A stretch of 64,000 nucleotides of DNA from Corynespora cassiicola (taxonomy: Eukaryota > Ascomycota > Dothideomycetes > Pleosporales > Corynesporascaceae): positions 558,001 through 622,000 of the forward strand of contig JAEUWY010000016.1 in the NCBI GenBank assembly GCA_022059125.1, given 5' to 3'. The notes below the pieces were generated by a model. It was not told the origin of the DNA. It ran no database searches and saw nothing but the letters and a program-made list of their open reading frames with translations. Every line of letters starts with the position of its first letter. Within the stretch, counting starts at the first letter, position 1. This document shows, piece after piece, positions 21,662 to 35,137 of the stretch. A program made the position numbers and the translations under genes.

Positions 21662-23500
21662 AACTACAAGCGAGCGGGCTATATAAGCAAGCGGATTACT
21701 TTTTAACTGCTTTAACGCGTGCGTAACTACCTACTTAACTATTTTAAAAAAATACTGTAATAACTTAATATAAAAAGTAACTATAGTAGTTATACTATTA
21801 TTTTACACGTATAAAAATTATATTTTTATTTTCTACAGCGCGTACAGCGCAGTTTTAACTACTAGCTACTACTAAAATAAATTATCTTTTTACGCTTTTT
21901 CTTATTTAATTACTTTTTAATATTTTTTTAAACTATAATTTTAGCTTTTTTAGTTTTTATTAAAATTTTTTTACGCTAGATCTGTTTTTTTTTTTACTTT
22001 ATACACTATATAGTAGCTTTATTAGTTTTTTTAAAATTTTTAACCTGCGTATAAAGTAATATAACTTTATAAATTAGTATTATAGTATTTTTATTAAAGT
22101 AAGTAAAAGCTTTAATAATTAAAGCTAGTAATAAGCTTTTATATTTTTTAATTTTATTTTAAATTAATATTAATTAAGCTTTTAGCTTGTACGCGTTACT
22201 TAGTATTTTAATTTTTTATAAAATAGTTTTAAAAATAGCTAGTATAAATATACGTAGTTTTACGTTAAGCTTTAATAATATAATTTATAAATTATATAAA
22301 ACTATTTTTACTTTTTAAAAATTTACGCGTATATTACTTTCTGTAAAAAATTATTTAAAAGTTTTTTTAAAAGCTAGTAAAAAAGTAATTTTATTAATAT
22401 AGTTAATATAATTATATATTAAGCTAAAAATTTTATTATTATACGCCTGTTTTAAAAGCGAAAAGTATTTTATATTAAAAAATTAAAAAAAATATAATAA
22501 ATATAAAAATATATAAAAAATAATAATTTTATTTATTTTACAGAGATTCTAAAAAGCTAAAAAGTTATAGCTTTTATAGCTATTAATAATAAATAGTTAA
22601 TATATTTTTATTATACAGCTCTGCGTATAAGCGTTAGAATACTTTAACTAATATACTTTTAGTTTATTTATTATTTAGTTTATCTCGCTAAGCGATATAT
22701 ACTAACTAAATAAAATATTATTATTTTTATATTATAAAAAAAAGTAGTATTTATCTGCGAAAATAATAAAAAAAAAATTATTTAACTGCACGCGTTAATT
22801 TTCTAAATTACTATAATTTACTTATAATTATTTAGCTAAATACTTTTTAGTTAATTTTACTTTTTTAAAACTATAACTACTAATTAAACTAAAATTATAT
22901 TTATTATAAAACCTGTTTTGTCAAAGTTATACGTATTTTTATTAATAATACTATATTTTTTTTTATATAATATAGTAGCTTAAACTAAAAGCTAATAATT
23001 TTAAAATTTTTATAAAAAACGTACTGGCGATTCTGCTAATAAATTAATTAAATTTAAAAATTTAGCTAATACTTAATAAAGTTACTAAGTTAGTTAATAT
23101 TAATATAGTCTGTATCTCGCGTTGTAAGTAATTAATTAGTTATATTATATATAGTAGTTAGCGTAAGTGCGAATTTTTATAAATTTAGCTTAAAAATATA
23201 AATAATAATTATATTCTTTTTAAACTTAATTAGCTGTTTTAAGTTAGACTAGTAATTACATCGCGCAGATCGTCCAGCGTATTAATAACTTATTATTATA
23301 TAAAAAATGCTGTACGCAGTAGTAGTATATTACGTACTTTAAACTAAGTTATTTTTAATAGTAGAAAAAGTAAAAATTACAGATTTTTCGTTGCTTAATA
23401 ATTAAGACAGTTTTAATAAAAGTATTATAGGTGTAGATAATGCGCGTTGGGGCAGTTAGAAGGTAGCCCGCTTGCTTATATAGCCCGCTCGCTTGTAGTT
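21662..23500 (-). mobile_element. pogo/Fot1-like DNA transposon, RIP-mutated (copy 1)
   Basis: The element is 1839 bp, bounded by TA dinucleotides (21660-21661 and 23501-23502). Terminal inverted repeats of about 60 bp begin AACTACAAGCGAGCGGGCTA at both ends, with mismatches restricted to transitions. The transposase lies on the minus strand and is broken by stops. A decayed form of the DIYNFDETGF catalytic segment lies near 22930-22975. Size, TA duplication and this motif indicate the Tc1/mariner superfamily, pogo/Fot1 branch. Confidence 0.82.
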
Positions 23501-25660
23501 TATATTAGTTAAAATATATAAAGTATAACTTAAAACTTATTATTTTATATTTACTTTTTAGTTAATACTTATATTATACTAAAATTACTAATACAGAAAG
23601 GTGATATTAAAAAAGCTTAATAGAAAAAATTACACTTTTTAAACTTATATAACTTTCTAACTAAACTAGCTATTAAAAAAAAAGCTTAGTTTTAAAAAAA
23701 CTTATTAGTACTATATTAAAAATAAAAAAAATAAGTTATTTATATAATATTTATAGCGTTTAAAATAGCTCTAAAATTATAGTAAAAAAAGTATAAATTT
23801 AAACACGCTGTAATTTTTTATTTAAAAATTTATTTAAATTTTTTATTTTTACGCTAACTATATATAGCTTATTATATACTATATAAAAAAAACTAAATGA
23901 AGAAAATTATTTTAATAATAAAAAAACTAAATTTAAAAAAAATTAGATTTTGCTTATATAAGCAATTATTATATAATAAAAATTTAAATTTACTAAATTT
24001 TATATTCTGTTAAAGAAATTTAAAACAGTTTTTATTTTTTATTATTTTATTTTAAAAATAATAGAGATTAAAGTTTTAATTATTTTTTAATAAAATAGTA
24101 TTTTTAAAAATATAAAAAAAAGTATTAATAAAACTACTACAACTTAAATTTATTTTTAATTTTATACTATATATATAAAATAGTATATAAAAAGAAAAAT
24201 TATAATTATAACTGCTTAAAACAGCTAAATAAAAAACTAATAAATAAATAGATATTTTTATTAAAAAAGCTAAATTAATAAAAACTAGTTATATACATTT
24301 TTAGAACATTTTAATTTTAATTTTAATACTAAATTAGCTTCTTTTATTTAAAAAACTTTAAAAATAATAAAAGTATTAAAAGGAGTTAGAATTATAATAC
24401 TTTTAAAAAAAATCTGATTTTTAATTAAAAAAAATTAGTTTAAAACTAAATATTATTATATTAATAAGAAAAAAATTTCTTAGATAGAGTTTTTATTATA
24501 TTAATAATTTTTTTAGAATTTTTTTAATTTTTAAAAATTTTTAAATTTTAAATTTTTTTTTATATATTTTATAGTATTTTAAAAAATTTATTTTTTAAAA
24601 ATTTAAAATAGCTTTATAGCTATAAGCTAAATATACTAATATATATTTTAAAACTTTTATAAAGTATAAAAATATTTTTAGAGTAGTATTATAAAAATAG
24701 TTAAAATAAAAGTATTTAAAGTTAAATTTAGAAAAATTATTAAAAAATTTAAATAAAATAATGTTTTTAAACTATAAAATTCTCTGTTTTTTTCTACTGT
24801 TTTTATTTTATTATTAACAAGCAGCGAGTATATTATTTTATTTTTATTTTATTTTAGTTAGCACGTACTACCCGTCGCGTAATTTTATATATTTTATAAT
24901 ATTATTTTATTATATAACGTAACGTTAACACGTAATCTGCGCTCTTATTTTAAATAATAACAGTATTTTAATAATTTTTTTTACTTTTGATTTATAATAA
25001 CTATAACTATAACTATATAATTTTTAAACGTATTTTTAGTTTTTAATTTTTTATATTTATATTATATAGTTTATATAATTACCGCCGCCTACGTACGCGT
25101 ATTTTTATTTCTATTTTATTTTTTAACGCTGTTACTTTCTACTGTTTTAATTATTTTATACAGTTATATAAATATTATAGTAGAGTTATATATAGTATAA
25201 TTATGTACAGTATAGCTTACAGCAGTTATAGTAAAAACTTAAAAAAAAATTAGATTAATATATACTTTTATAGCAAAAGTCTAAAAAAAAAAATATAATT
25301 AACTAAATAAAAAAACTGTTAACGCTAAAAGTTACTTATAAATACTATTTTTTATAATTACTATTATACGTTAGCAGTTATTTAAATATAAAATATATAT
25401 AATATATAAATTACTACTGCTACTGCTGCTACTTAAACTTTTTTTTTTTTAATTATTTTTAAAAATCTATAAAAAAAAACTATTTACTAAATAAAATATT
25501 TAAATAAAAGCGCTGCGTAATAAAGTAAAAATTTAAATTCTAATTTATTATTAATACTAAAAACTTTAACTAAACTTTTAGCTAAAATTTTAGCTAAAAT
25601 TTTAAAAAAAAGTTATTTTTACTACAGACTAAAGTTATTAAAATATTACTAACTAATATA
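23501..25660. other. Unresolved RIP-mutated sequence
   Basis: This AT-rich stretch is densely mutated and without clear terminal repeats. Some plus-strand segments look like degenerate retrotransposon coding sequence, but I could not match a domain with confidence. Confidence 0.4.
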
Positions 25661-25876
25661 AACTATAAGTAAATAAGCTATATAAGCAAGCGAGCTACTT
25701 TCTAACTACTCTAACACAGACTATCTACACCTATAATACTATAACTAAAAAAAGTCTAATCAGCTTATAAAAAGGCTTTAGTAACTTTAGCTTTTTTAGC
25801 TATTAAAAATAATTTAATTTAAAGCGTGTAATAAGCTGTTTTAGTATATAATACTCTGTATATAATAGTTAGTTAT
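25661..25876 (+). mobile_element. Left end of a pogo-like element, interrupted
   Basis: The left TIR (AACTATAAG...) and the next about 200 bp match the start of the copy at 42005. The match stops abruptly at the LTR that begins at 25877. Confidence 0.65.
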
Positions 25877-26351
25877 TATTAAAGCTGTGCTATAGGCTAT
25901 AAGCAAAGCTAAAAAGCAAGTAGCTGCTTAAATTAATATTTAAAAATAAATACTAATAAAATTATATAAATAAAATAATGTGCGATATACTGTACGGGTC
26001 TCTATATTAGTAATAAAGTATAATAAATTAATAGTTAATTTTAAATAATAGATTTGCTAACAAAGTAAATATAATTATAAAATATAATTATATAAACTAT
26101 ATATATATTAAATTCTATAAAATTCTATAGTTCTATAAAACTATTTTTATAAAACTATAAAATTTATAAAACGCTAAGTTATAAGTTCTATAAATTTTAT
26201 ACTAAGTTTTTTTTAGTATTAATATTTTTATAAAACTATTATGTAACTTATTTTAGCTTAGCAGAATAATAAATATTTACTATTAGTATTTATTATTAGC
26301 TATTTTTTAAAAAGCGTTATCTACGCTGTTTACTTTTTTAAATTTATAATA
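25877..26351 (-). repeat. LTR of gypsy subfamily C (about 475 bp), RIP-mutated
   Basis: It starts as a RIP-mutated form of TGTTAAGGCTGTGC and shares its first about 235 bp (R-U5 side) with the intact LTR at 46838; beyond the TATA-like ACTATATA it differs. It closely matches the LTR at 62976-63449. Confidence 0.75.
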
Positions 26352-29300
26352 CTACTTTTTTTTTTTTAGTTTAATATTTTTATAAGCTAATCTAATATTG
26401 TTGCGCAGTACCGCTTATTATTATACTTATAAAAATTATATTAATATTTAAAGTATTATTATAATAGTTGCTTATAAACGTTGCGTAAAAAATAATTTAA
26501 CTTATAAGCTATTATTACTAAGTAAAAAGTATAGAAATTATAAGCACGCGGGCTGTTAGTTATATATATTAGTTAATATTCTACTTTTTAACTTTTTTAA
26601 AATTAGCTCTAAAATAAATAAGCTAAAAAAAAGTAACTAAAGCTATTTTAAAAAAAATAAATATTTAGCTAAAGCTGCTTTAGCGCGGATATATAATATA
26701 TATTCTAAACTAAAATATTTATAAAAATAGAAAAAGTTTTTTAAAAAAAAAAAGTAAAAATTATTTAACGCGGATTTAAAAGTTATAAAAAAACTAAAAT
26801 AATTAGAAGCACTAAAAGCGCTAAACTAAAAAATAGCTTTAATAAATTTTAAAGTTTTTACTAGCGCTACAGCCGTAAACTAATCTATTTTCTAATTTTT
26901 TAAACTTTTTAATAGTTATTCTGTATTATTAAATTTCTAATTATTTCTAAAAAATAAACTTTTTTTTTATAAGTAAGTTTTTTTATTCTAACTTTATATA
27001 GTAGTAAATAATATTTTTTTTTCAGTATTTCTTTAGCAGTTACTAATAATTTTATAAATTTTTTTTTAGTTTTTAAATATTTTCTAAATTAAAGTATTTT
27101 TTCTATTTAACTAGAAATTTTTAAATAAACTATTTATTTTAAAAATTTTTTTATTTAATTTCGCAGTAGTTTAGCAGTACTTTAACTTTAAATTTAATTT
27201 TTTTTTCTATTTTATAGTAAAAGTATTTTTAAACTAGTATTTTAGTGTTAGTAAATTCTAGTAGTAATACATAAAATACTAAATATATTTTAGTATTAGC
27301 AGAAAGTTAGAGTTTATAGTTAACTAGTTTTTAATATTTTAGAATTAAAAATAGTCTAATTTTAACGTAATCTAATTTTTTACTTAATTATATTATTTAA
27401 AAAATTTTTATAAAAAAATATACTTTATTTTCTTTCTTTAGCTAAAGTGCTATTTTTTATTTTTTATTAATATATAAAATAGTTTTGCGTTATACTGTTT
27501 TAATATTCTTTTATAATTATTTATAAAGTTTTTATAGTTTTTCTAATTTATCTATTACTTAACTTATAACTAACTTAAATTTTTTTTTTTAATTCTTAGT
27601 AATAGAAAATTTAGATATAATCTGTATAATGTATAATAAAAAAATTACTTTATTATTACTAATTCTCTGTTATTAAATATAAGTTATACTATAAATAATA
27701 GTAATATTTAATTATTTTATTTTTAGTTACTATATATCTGTAGATATATTTTTATAGTTTAATTTATTTTTTCTATTTAACTGTCTGTCTGTAAATAGTA
27801 TACTATTAATAATTTTTTTTTAATTTTAATAGCTAATATTAATATTATTTAATAGTTTAATATAAAAAGTTTATCTCTGTTGCTAATAATTAATTAAAAT
27901 AATTTATAATACTTAATTACGTAATTTAGAATAATCTATACTAATTTTAGTACAGTATAATTATTTTTAAATAGAATTATTTTTATATATTTTATAAATC
28001 TGTTTATAACTACTAAAATAGTATTATAAAATACTTTAAAAACTAAATTTTAAAATATAAATAGTTTAGTAATAAAATCTATAGTAATATCTGTTTAAAG
28101 TTTATTTAGTATTTCTACAGTTTATAGCTTTCTATACTAAATATATATACTATATTTATTTTTTTAATATATTATATATTTTTTAATAAACTTTACTACT
28201 TAGTTTTTTAATCTAAAAATATTATATATCTGTTATATTAGTTAAATTATCTGTTTAATACCTAAATATCTATATAATAAATTTTTATAATACTGTTAAA
28301 TAATAGTTTAGTAAAAAATTTTTAGTATTTATTAGTATATTATTATAATAAAATTAATACTACGTACTAGTTTTAAAGTGTTATCTAGCGCTTACTTAAA
28401 AATAGCAGTTTAATTTATTAACTTAGTTTCTGTAATATTTGTTTTTCGGCTTAATTTTTTTTTTTTTTTTTACTTAGTATATAAATAATTTTAAATTTAT
28501 ACTGTTTTAGTTTTTTACTCTATTTAGTATATTATTAGTTTAATAGTTTAGTTATTGTAAATATTATTAGATTTTTATAATTTAAATATACTGTAAGTTC
28601 TAAACAGCTTTTTATATAAATTTTCTAATATTTAAAAAAGTCTATAATAGTAAGTAATTCTTTATTATAAATATTATAATTTTTTTTAGCTCTGCTAAAC
28701 TTTTTTAAATAATAAATAATTAAATACTATTTACTTTTTTTTTTAGTTAATATATACTTCTATTACTAGGTCTAATGTATCTGTTTCTATATATAAAAAT
28801 TTTCTACTAATAAAAAATATAAAAATTAGTAGTAATATATTTACTTCTTTAAGTGTTTTAAAAACTTATTATTAGTCTGTATTCTACTTAAATAGTATAT
28901 TTTTTTTTATTAATTTTATAAGTAGTAGTATTTTTTTTAAATAGTAATTAATAAACTGTCTGTTAAAGTTACAGAATTCTAAAAAAATTATATATTTTTA
29001 ATATTTTTTAGCATAAGCTAGTTTTTAACTACTTTAATTTTTTTTAAACTAATTTTAACTTTATATTTTTTTATAATATATTCTAAAAATTTAATTTTTT
29101 TTTATAGAATTTATATTTTTTTAGTTTAAGTCGTAGCCTAGCTTTTTTTAAATATTTTAGTACTATTTATATATACTAGACGTGTTTTTTAAAATCTTTA
29201 AAAAAAACTAAAATATTATTTAAATATATAATAATAAATATATTTAAATATACTTTTAATATATTATTAATAAGTATTTAATATATCGCAGATGCGTTAG

Positions 29301-29746
29301 TAAAACTAAATAGTATTATGAAATATTTATAGTACTTATACCGCGTTCAGAATACTGTTTTTTATTTTTTACTTTTTTTATATATATTAAATTATACGCG
29401 TTTTAGAAATCTAAAACTATAAATATTTATACTTTAAATAGTTTATTTTTAAGCTTTTAAATATTTAGTAGTAAATATCTATTTTTAATTATAATATTAT
29501 TAAGTTTTTAAACATTTATATATAACTGTAAAAATTTATTTTTTTAAAAAATAAAAATAATTAGATATTCTGCTTCTAACGTTAATTCGCGTATAAATTT
29601 TTTTTAAAATTTTTATTAAAATATATTTATAATACTATAAGTTTTTTTTAAATAAACTATAAATAAGCTTAAAAGTTAGATGCTTTTTTTTAAAAAAAAA
29701 AGCTATTTTACAGTTCTAATACTAATACTTAAATAATACTCTATTA
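26352..29746 (-). mobile_element. Truncated RIP-mutated gypsy element, subfamily C interior
   Basis: Following its left (3') LTR, this segment contains the plus-strand remains of the antisense zinc-cluster gene, then minus-strand pol. The pol part aligns along its length with 36250-38860 and with the intact pol at 47950-50680, all in the same orientation. It ends abruptly at the Tc1-like insertion, so gag and the other LTR are missing. Confidence 0.75.
26473..26960 (+). pseudogene. Remnant of the antisense Zn2Cys6/coiled-coil gene (subfamily C)
   Basis: In the plus-strand frame beginning at 26473 the codons show (Tyr)-x2-Cys-x6-(Tyr)-x8-(Tyr)-x2-(Tyr). Tyr codons occupy the places where Cys would give exactly the spacing of the intact gene at 47249, and TGY to TAY is a RIP change. 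A Lys/Leu/Ala-rich helical stretch follows, interrupted by stops. A copy at 63571 keeps the first Cys intact. Confidence 0.7.
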
Positions 29747-31351
29747 CAGTGGGGTGACACGAAAAAAACTCCCTCTAAAAAATATCAATTTTTAAACATT
29801 AATAACTTTTTGTCTAGACTAGCTATTAAAATAAATAAAAATTAATTGAATAGATATTTATTGGGGTTTTAATATATAAATTAAAAATTTAGAATTGATA
29901 TTAAGGTTTTAAGGTTAGAATTAAGCTTAAAGTAAAGATAAAAATTTTTCTAAAATTAAGTGCTTAATTATTTTTTATTAATAAAATTATTTTAACTTTT
30001 TCACACTAGCTATATTAAGCTTAGTTTATATTACGTAAGTAATAAACTGGAGCTATAATTTTATATTTAAAGTATAAAAAATTAAAGTTTAAAAAGTAAG
30101 GTTTCGATTATGTAAGTATTATTATATAATAATAAGCTAGTTAAATTAGTATATAAATTAATATTTTAAAAATTTAAATTTAAATTTCTATTTTCTCTAA
30201 ACAAACATGAGATGGAACTTTAATTTCTAGACTACAAAGAAAAAGTTAATCTTTTATATAAAACTAATACATCTATTATAACTATTTCTAATATATTAAA
30301 TAAATCTAAAAATAGTATATATTATACTATAAAACGAATTAATAAAAAATATAAATTATTTAATAGTTTAAATAAAGCTAATAAAGAAAAAAAAGTAAGC
30401 TTTCTAAAAAAGATAAAAGAATTATTAATAGAGATTTAATTAAAAGCCCTAAAAAAATAAAAAAATAAATAATATTTAAAAATAATATAAAAGTATTTAA
30501 AAGAAGCTTACAAAAATATTTAAAAGAAGAAAATTATAGTATAAAAATTAGTACTAAAAAGCCTTATTTAAATAAAATTAAAATATGTAAAAAAACAATT
30601 AAAAAATATAGAAAATATAAATTTAAAAAAAATTATATTTTCTAATAAGTTAGTAATAGAAAAAGGTCTAGATTCTAGACAGAAATATATTAGAAAAAAG
30701 AGAAATAAAGGTATAGGAGCTGAATTAGCTTCTATAAAATTAAATTATAAGTAAAAAAAAAATTAAAAAATTAAAATTAATTAAAAATTAATTACAATCT
30801 TTTAATTTAATTACTTTTTTAAAAAAAATTTATACTAATTAAATTATAGCTTGAGATATTATTATATTAGTATAAAGAGCTATTTAGATAGAAGAAAAAT
30901 CAGAATTAGTATTTATTAAAATACTTAATTCTAAAAATAGCTTTAATAATACAGATTATATATAAAAAATATTAAAACTTATTATTAAAAAATAAATAAA
31001 ACCCGGTTAGTTTATATACCTTTTTTTTTAAATAAAAAAGCTATATTAAAATTTTTTGTAGATAATTATATAGTATATAAGTTTATAATAATTAAATAAA
31101 AAATAAAAATCGTACGCTAGATAAAAAATAATTAAGCACTTAATTTTAAATTTTTTTTACTTTTACTTTAAGCTCAATTCTAACCTTAAAACCTTAATAT
31201 CAATTCTAAATTTTTAATTTATATATTAAAACCTCAATAAATGTCTATCCAATCAATTTTATTTTATTTTAATAGCTAGTCTAGTTAAAAAGTTATTAAT
31301 GTTTAAAAATTGATATTTTTTAGAGGGAGTTTTTTTCGTGTCACTCTACTG
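29747..31351 (+). mobile_element. Tc1-like DNA transposon with long TIRs
   Basis: The element is 1605 bp with TIRs of about 230 bp starting CAGTGGGGTGACACGAAAAA and CAGTAGAGTGACACGAAAAA, flanked by TA on both sides (29745-29746 and 31352-31353). The interior has a plus-strand transposase remnant: a helix-turn-helix-like ISNILNKSKNSIYYTIKRI at about 30280 and a IIFSNK segment near 30640 in the place of the Tc1 IIFSDE catalytic motif, followed by DSRQKYIRKKR. Asp to Asn and Glu to Lys are RIP-type changes. Its TIRs are less mutated than surrounding DNA, so it is probably younger than the element it interrupts. Confidence 0.82.
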
Positions 31352-31775
31352 TATTATAAATTTAAAAAAGTAGGCAGCGCAGATAACGCTTTTAAAAAAT
31401 AACTAATAATAAATACTAATAGTAAATATTTATTACTTTATTAAGCTAAAATAAATTATATAATAGTTTTATAAAAATATTAATACTAAAAAAAGCTTAA
31501 TATAAAATTAGGTTTATAAAACTATAGAATTTTATGAAATCTAATATATATATAGTTTATATAATTATATTTTATAATTATATTTACTTTATTAGCAAAT
31601 CTATTATTTAAAATTAATTATTGATTTAATATATTTTATTGCTAATATAGAGACCCGTACAGTATATCGCACATTATTTTACTTATATAATTTTACTAGT
31701 ATTTATTTTTAAGAATTAATCTAAGCAGCTACTTACTTTCTAGTTTTATTTATAGTCTGTAGTACAGCTTTAATA
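31352..31775 (+). repeat. Inverted copy of the subfamily C LTR
   Basis: The reverse complement matches 25877-26351, running from the LTR end (at 31352) to its beginning (at 31775). It is 424 bp, so some bases are missing relative to the 475 bp copy. It opposes the LTR at 25877, and no target duplication joins the two. Confidence 0.7.
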
Positions 31776-32186
31776 TATAAATACGTACCGGCTGTTTATA
31801 ATTAATAGCTATAAAAACTATAAATTACTTATATTTTAAAATTTTTATAAAAAAATTTTTTTTTTTATATATTTTTACATTTATTATATTTTTTATAATT
31901 TTTAAATATTAGCTGCTTTACGCTATTAAAGCGTAGATATAATATATAAATTTTAGTTTTAGTACGTAACTATATACACTTTATTAATAAATTTTTTTTT
32001 AAAGTATTTAAACTAGCTTTTAAATAGTTTTTAATTATAAAATTTTTTAAAATAAGCTTTACAAATGCTAAACTCGTTTTATATAACTTAAAAGCTATTT
32101 TATTAAAGCTTAATATAAAATTATAAATTTTAAAATTATTACTAAATAAGTAAAATATATAAAAAGTATAAATATTATATAATGTA
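31776..32186 (+). mobile_element. Internal fragment of a pogo-like element
   Basis: The sequence aligns with the central and C-terminal transposase portion of the copy at 42005 (region about 42900-43290) in the same orientation. It may be the other half of the copy broken at 25876, with intervening sequence lost. Confidence 0.5.
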
Positions 32187-34030
32187 TACTACGGGCGAGT
32201 CGGTTAACGGGCGAGTCAGTTACTTTTACTAAAACCACACTAAAACCTAATTTATTATAGCCTAAAATACTATATTTTAGCTTTTTATAGCAGACTACAG
32301 CACGTAATATTATTTAAAAAAAAATTTATATTAATTTTACACGTTCGCGCGTTATATCTAGTTTAATTATATTTTTTATAGTTTTTTTAAAATAGCTTAC
32401 TTTTTTAGACGCGCACTTATTTTTTTATTTTTTTTTATTACTACGCGTTTTAAATTTTTTAAAACTACTAGTTACTATTTATTTTTAACTATTAGAGTTT
32501 TTTTTTTAAATTTTTTTTTTATACAATTTTTGTTACGTAGTAGCTTTATTAGCTGTTTAAAACTTTCTAATTTTCTATTAAACTAAAACCAGCTTATATA
32601 TAATAATTACAGCCTTTTTTAATATTTTTTTTAAACGCTTTAACTATAAATATAAAAAAGCTATTCATATATTTCTAAAATTTTAACTTTATAAGCGTTA
32701 ATTATAATTTAAATTCTAAAATATTACTAAAAATTTATAACTACTAAAGTATATTATTTACAGTAAATAGTAGTAATAAAGTTTAAAATTTTATATTAAA
32801 AACTAATATAATCTGTTTTAAGTTAAAAAAAACTAATCTAGCACTTTAGAACTTTTTTTAAATATTACTAAAAGTAAATACTATATTATAAGCTATTTAA
32901 AAGTATAGCTGAAATTTAAATTTTATAAAATAAGTAATTTAGTTACGTATAAGTATTTTAACTTAGCGTCTATACGCAGTTTTTAAAAAAATAAAATAAT
33001 TTATATTAAATAGCTGTAAAAAGTATAATAAATACAAAAATATATATAAAGTAATAATTTTATTATTTTTACAGTATTACTAGAAAAAAAGTAATTTATA
33101 GCTTTTATAGCTATTAATAACTAGTAGTTAGTAGATGCTAATAGTATATTTTTTTATATATCTGTTAAAATACTTTAACTACTTAAAACTAAGCTTATTA
33201 GTTATTTAGCTGTTACTAAAGATTCTAATAACTTAGTTTTAGAGTAGATTTTTTTTATACTAGTTAGTAAAATAGTAGCGCGCTTTAAAAATAATAAAAA
33301 ATAAAATAGCTTATTTTTTAATATTAATATTTTATATAACTGTTATCTACTTACAGTTACTTAGCTAAACTATTCTTAATTTTTTTTATTATTCTAAAAC
33401 TGTAATAACTGCTTTTATTAATATTTAACTTATTATAAAACTTATTTTATTAAAGTTATATATATTATTATTTTAAATACTATATTTAGCTTTAATACTA
33501 GCTACTAAACTAAATCAGCTTTAGATTACTTTAGAGTTTTCGTATTTAGCTTTTTTATAGTTATATTTTTAATTAAATTTTATTTTAAATTTTAGTTAAC
33601 GCTTTATAAACGTACTAAACTAGTTTATACTAATAAAGTTTAGATTATACTTAGCGCGTAGAAAATTAGTTATAGTAATTATATTTATTAGCTAAGAGCT
33701 AAATTCTTACGCGTTTAGCTTAAATATATAATTAATAATTTTTTACTTTTTATTATTATCTAACTTTTATAAATTAAATATAGTATTAGTTTATAAAAAT
33801 TATTCTGCGCGTTAGTTATTTAGTATATTTTAAAATACTCTGTAAATAACTGCAGCGCGTCGCTAAAAAAAAATTATATTTTATTTAAAAATTTAAAATA
33901 TAAACTATACTTAAACTTTCTAAAACGTATTAATAATAAATTATTATTAAAGTATTAGTGTAAAAAAAGTATTTTAGTGTGGTTTTAGTAAAAGTAACTA
34001 ACTTACCTGTTAACTAACTCGCCTGTAGTA
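32187..34030 (-). mobile_element. pogo/Fot1-like DNA transposon, second TIR type (copy 2)
   Basis: The element is 1844 bp with TIRs of about 60 bp (TACTACGGGCGAGTCGGTTA at the left, RIP-variant inverted copy at the right) and TA on both sides. A minus-strand IYNFNK-type segment lies near 33450. Its length matches the other pogo copies though its TIR differs, so it is a related but separate family. Confidence 0.8.
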
Positions 34031-34032
34031 TA

Positions 34033-35137
34033 CGTTAATATCTATAAAATTAAAGTATAGATTATATTTATTTAAAAAAAAATTTAAAACTATTTTAAAT
34101 TTTTTATAAACTTATTAAATAAAAAAATTTGTTAGCTAAGTAAAAGCGTAAAGTAAATTATATATAATATAATATTATTATAAAAAAGCTAAGCGCGTAT
34201 ATAAAGCGTAATTAATAAATTTATAAAATATTAGTTAAAAAAATAAAAATATATATAAATAAAAAAAAACTTTAATAGTAGAAAAAGTAAATAATATACT
34301 TACTAAAAAAAAATAAAAACTATAGTATTAGTAAAAAATCTGCGTATAAAGTACGTAGTATAAAATACTATAAATATTATAATAAAAAAATATATAATTT
34401 CTATATTTATACTATAAAAATAAAATTTTTTATAAATAGTAATAAGTCTAAAAAGTAAATTAGCTTACTATAATTATTAATAAATATTATTATTAGTACG
34501 TAATATTACTGCGTAGATAACACGCAGATTAAAAATTAGATACTTACTTAAATTAGCTATTTGCTTAGAAAATACGTTAGTTATAAATTTATAAGCTAAT
34601 TATAAAGAATCTAGCTTCAGGCAATAGTATTTACTTTACACTAGAATTAATAACAGAAAAATAGCTTAAATAATATATTAATAGTAGTTTTAAAAATAAT
34701 ACTTATCGCGTTTTAAGCGCGCGTTAAATATAAATTTTATATAACTTACTTACTTTACACGCTAATATAAATATAAAATAATAAAAATTCTATAATATTT
34801 ATTACAGATTTTTTTTTTTAGCTGCAGTTCCTAGCAGTAATCTATTAGCTTTAATAAAAAACTTTCGCTCTTATTTTTTAAAAAAAAAAAGTATTTAAAA
34901 ATATATTCTATGTTTACGCTTTTAACGCGCTTTACGCGTATATTATATATAGTATATTTACGCGTTATATACCTAATTTTATAATATTTATTATATTATA
35001 ATAAAGTCTGTTTACTGTTTTATATTTTAAAAATTTAGTAAAAGTAAGCTATAAAAGTAGTATATAAATAACAGCGCCTTTACTCTACTTATATTTAGTA
35101 CTTTTAAAATATTTTTATACTATATTTAAAGCGTAAG
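34033..35137. other. Unresolved RIP-mutated sequence
   Basis: No terminal repeats or domains could be recognised in these 1.1 kb. They end at the gypsy element beginning at 35138. Confidence 0.4.

Noticed and set aside
25877..31775. A single LTR element bounded by the LTRs at 25877 and 31352
   Set aside because: The two LTRs are in opposite orientation and share no target duplication, so they cannot be the ends of one element.
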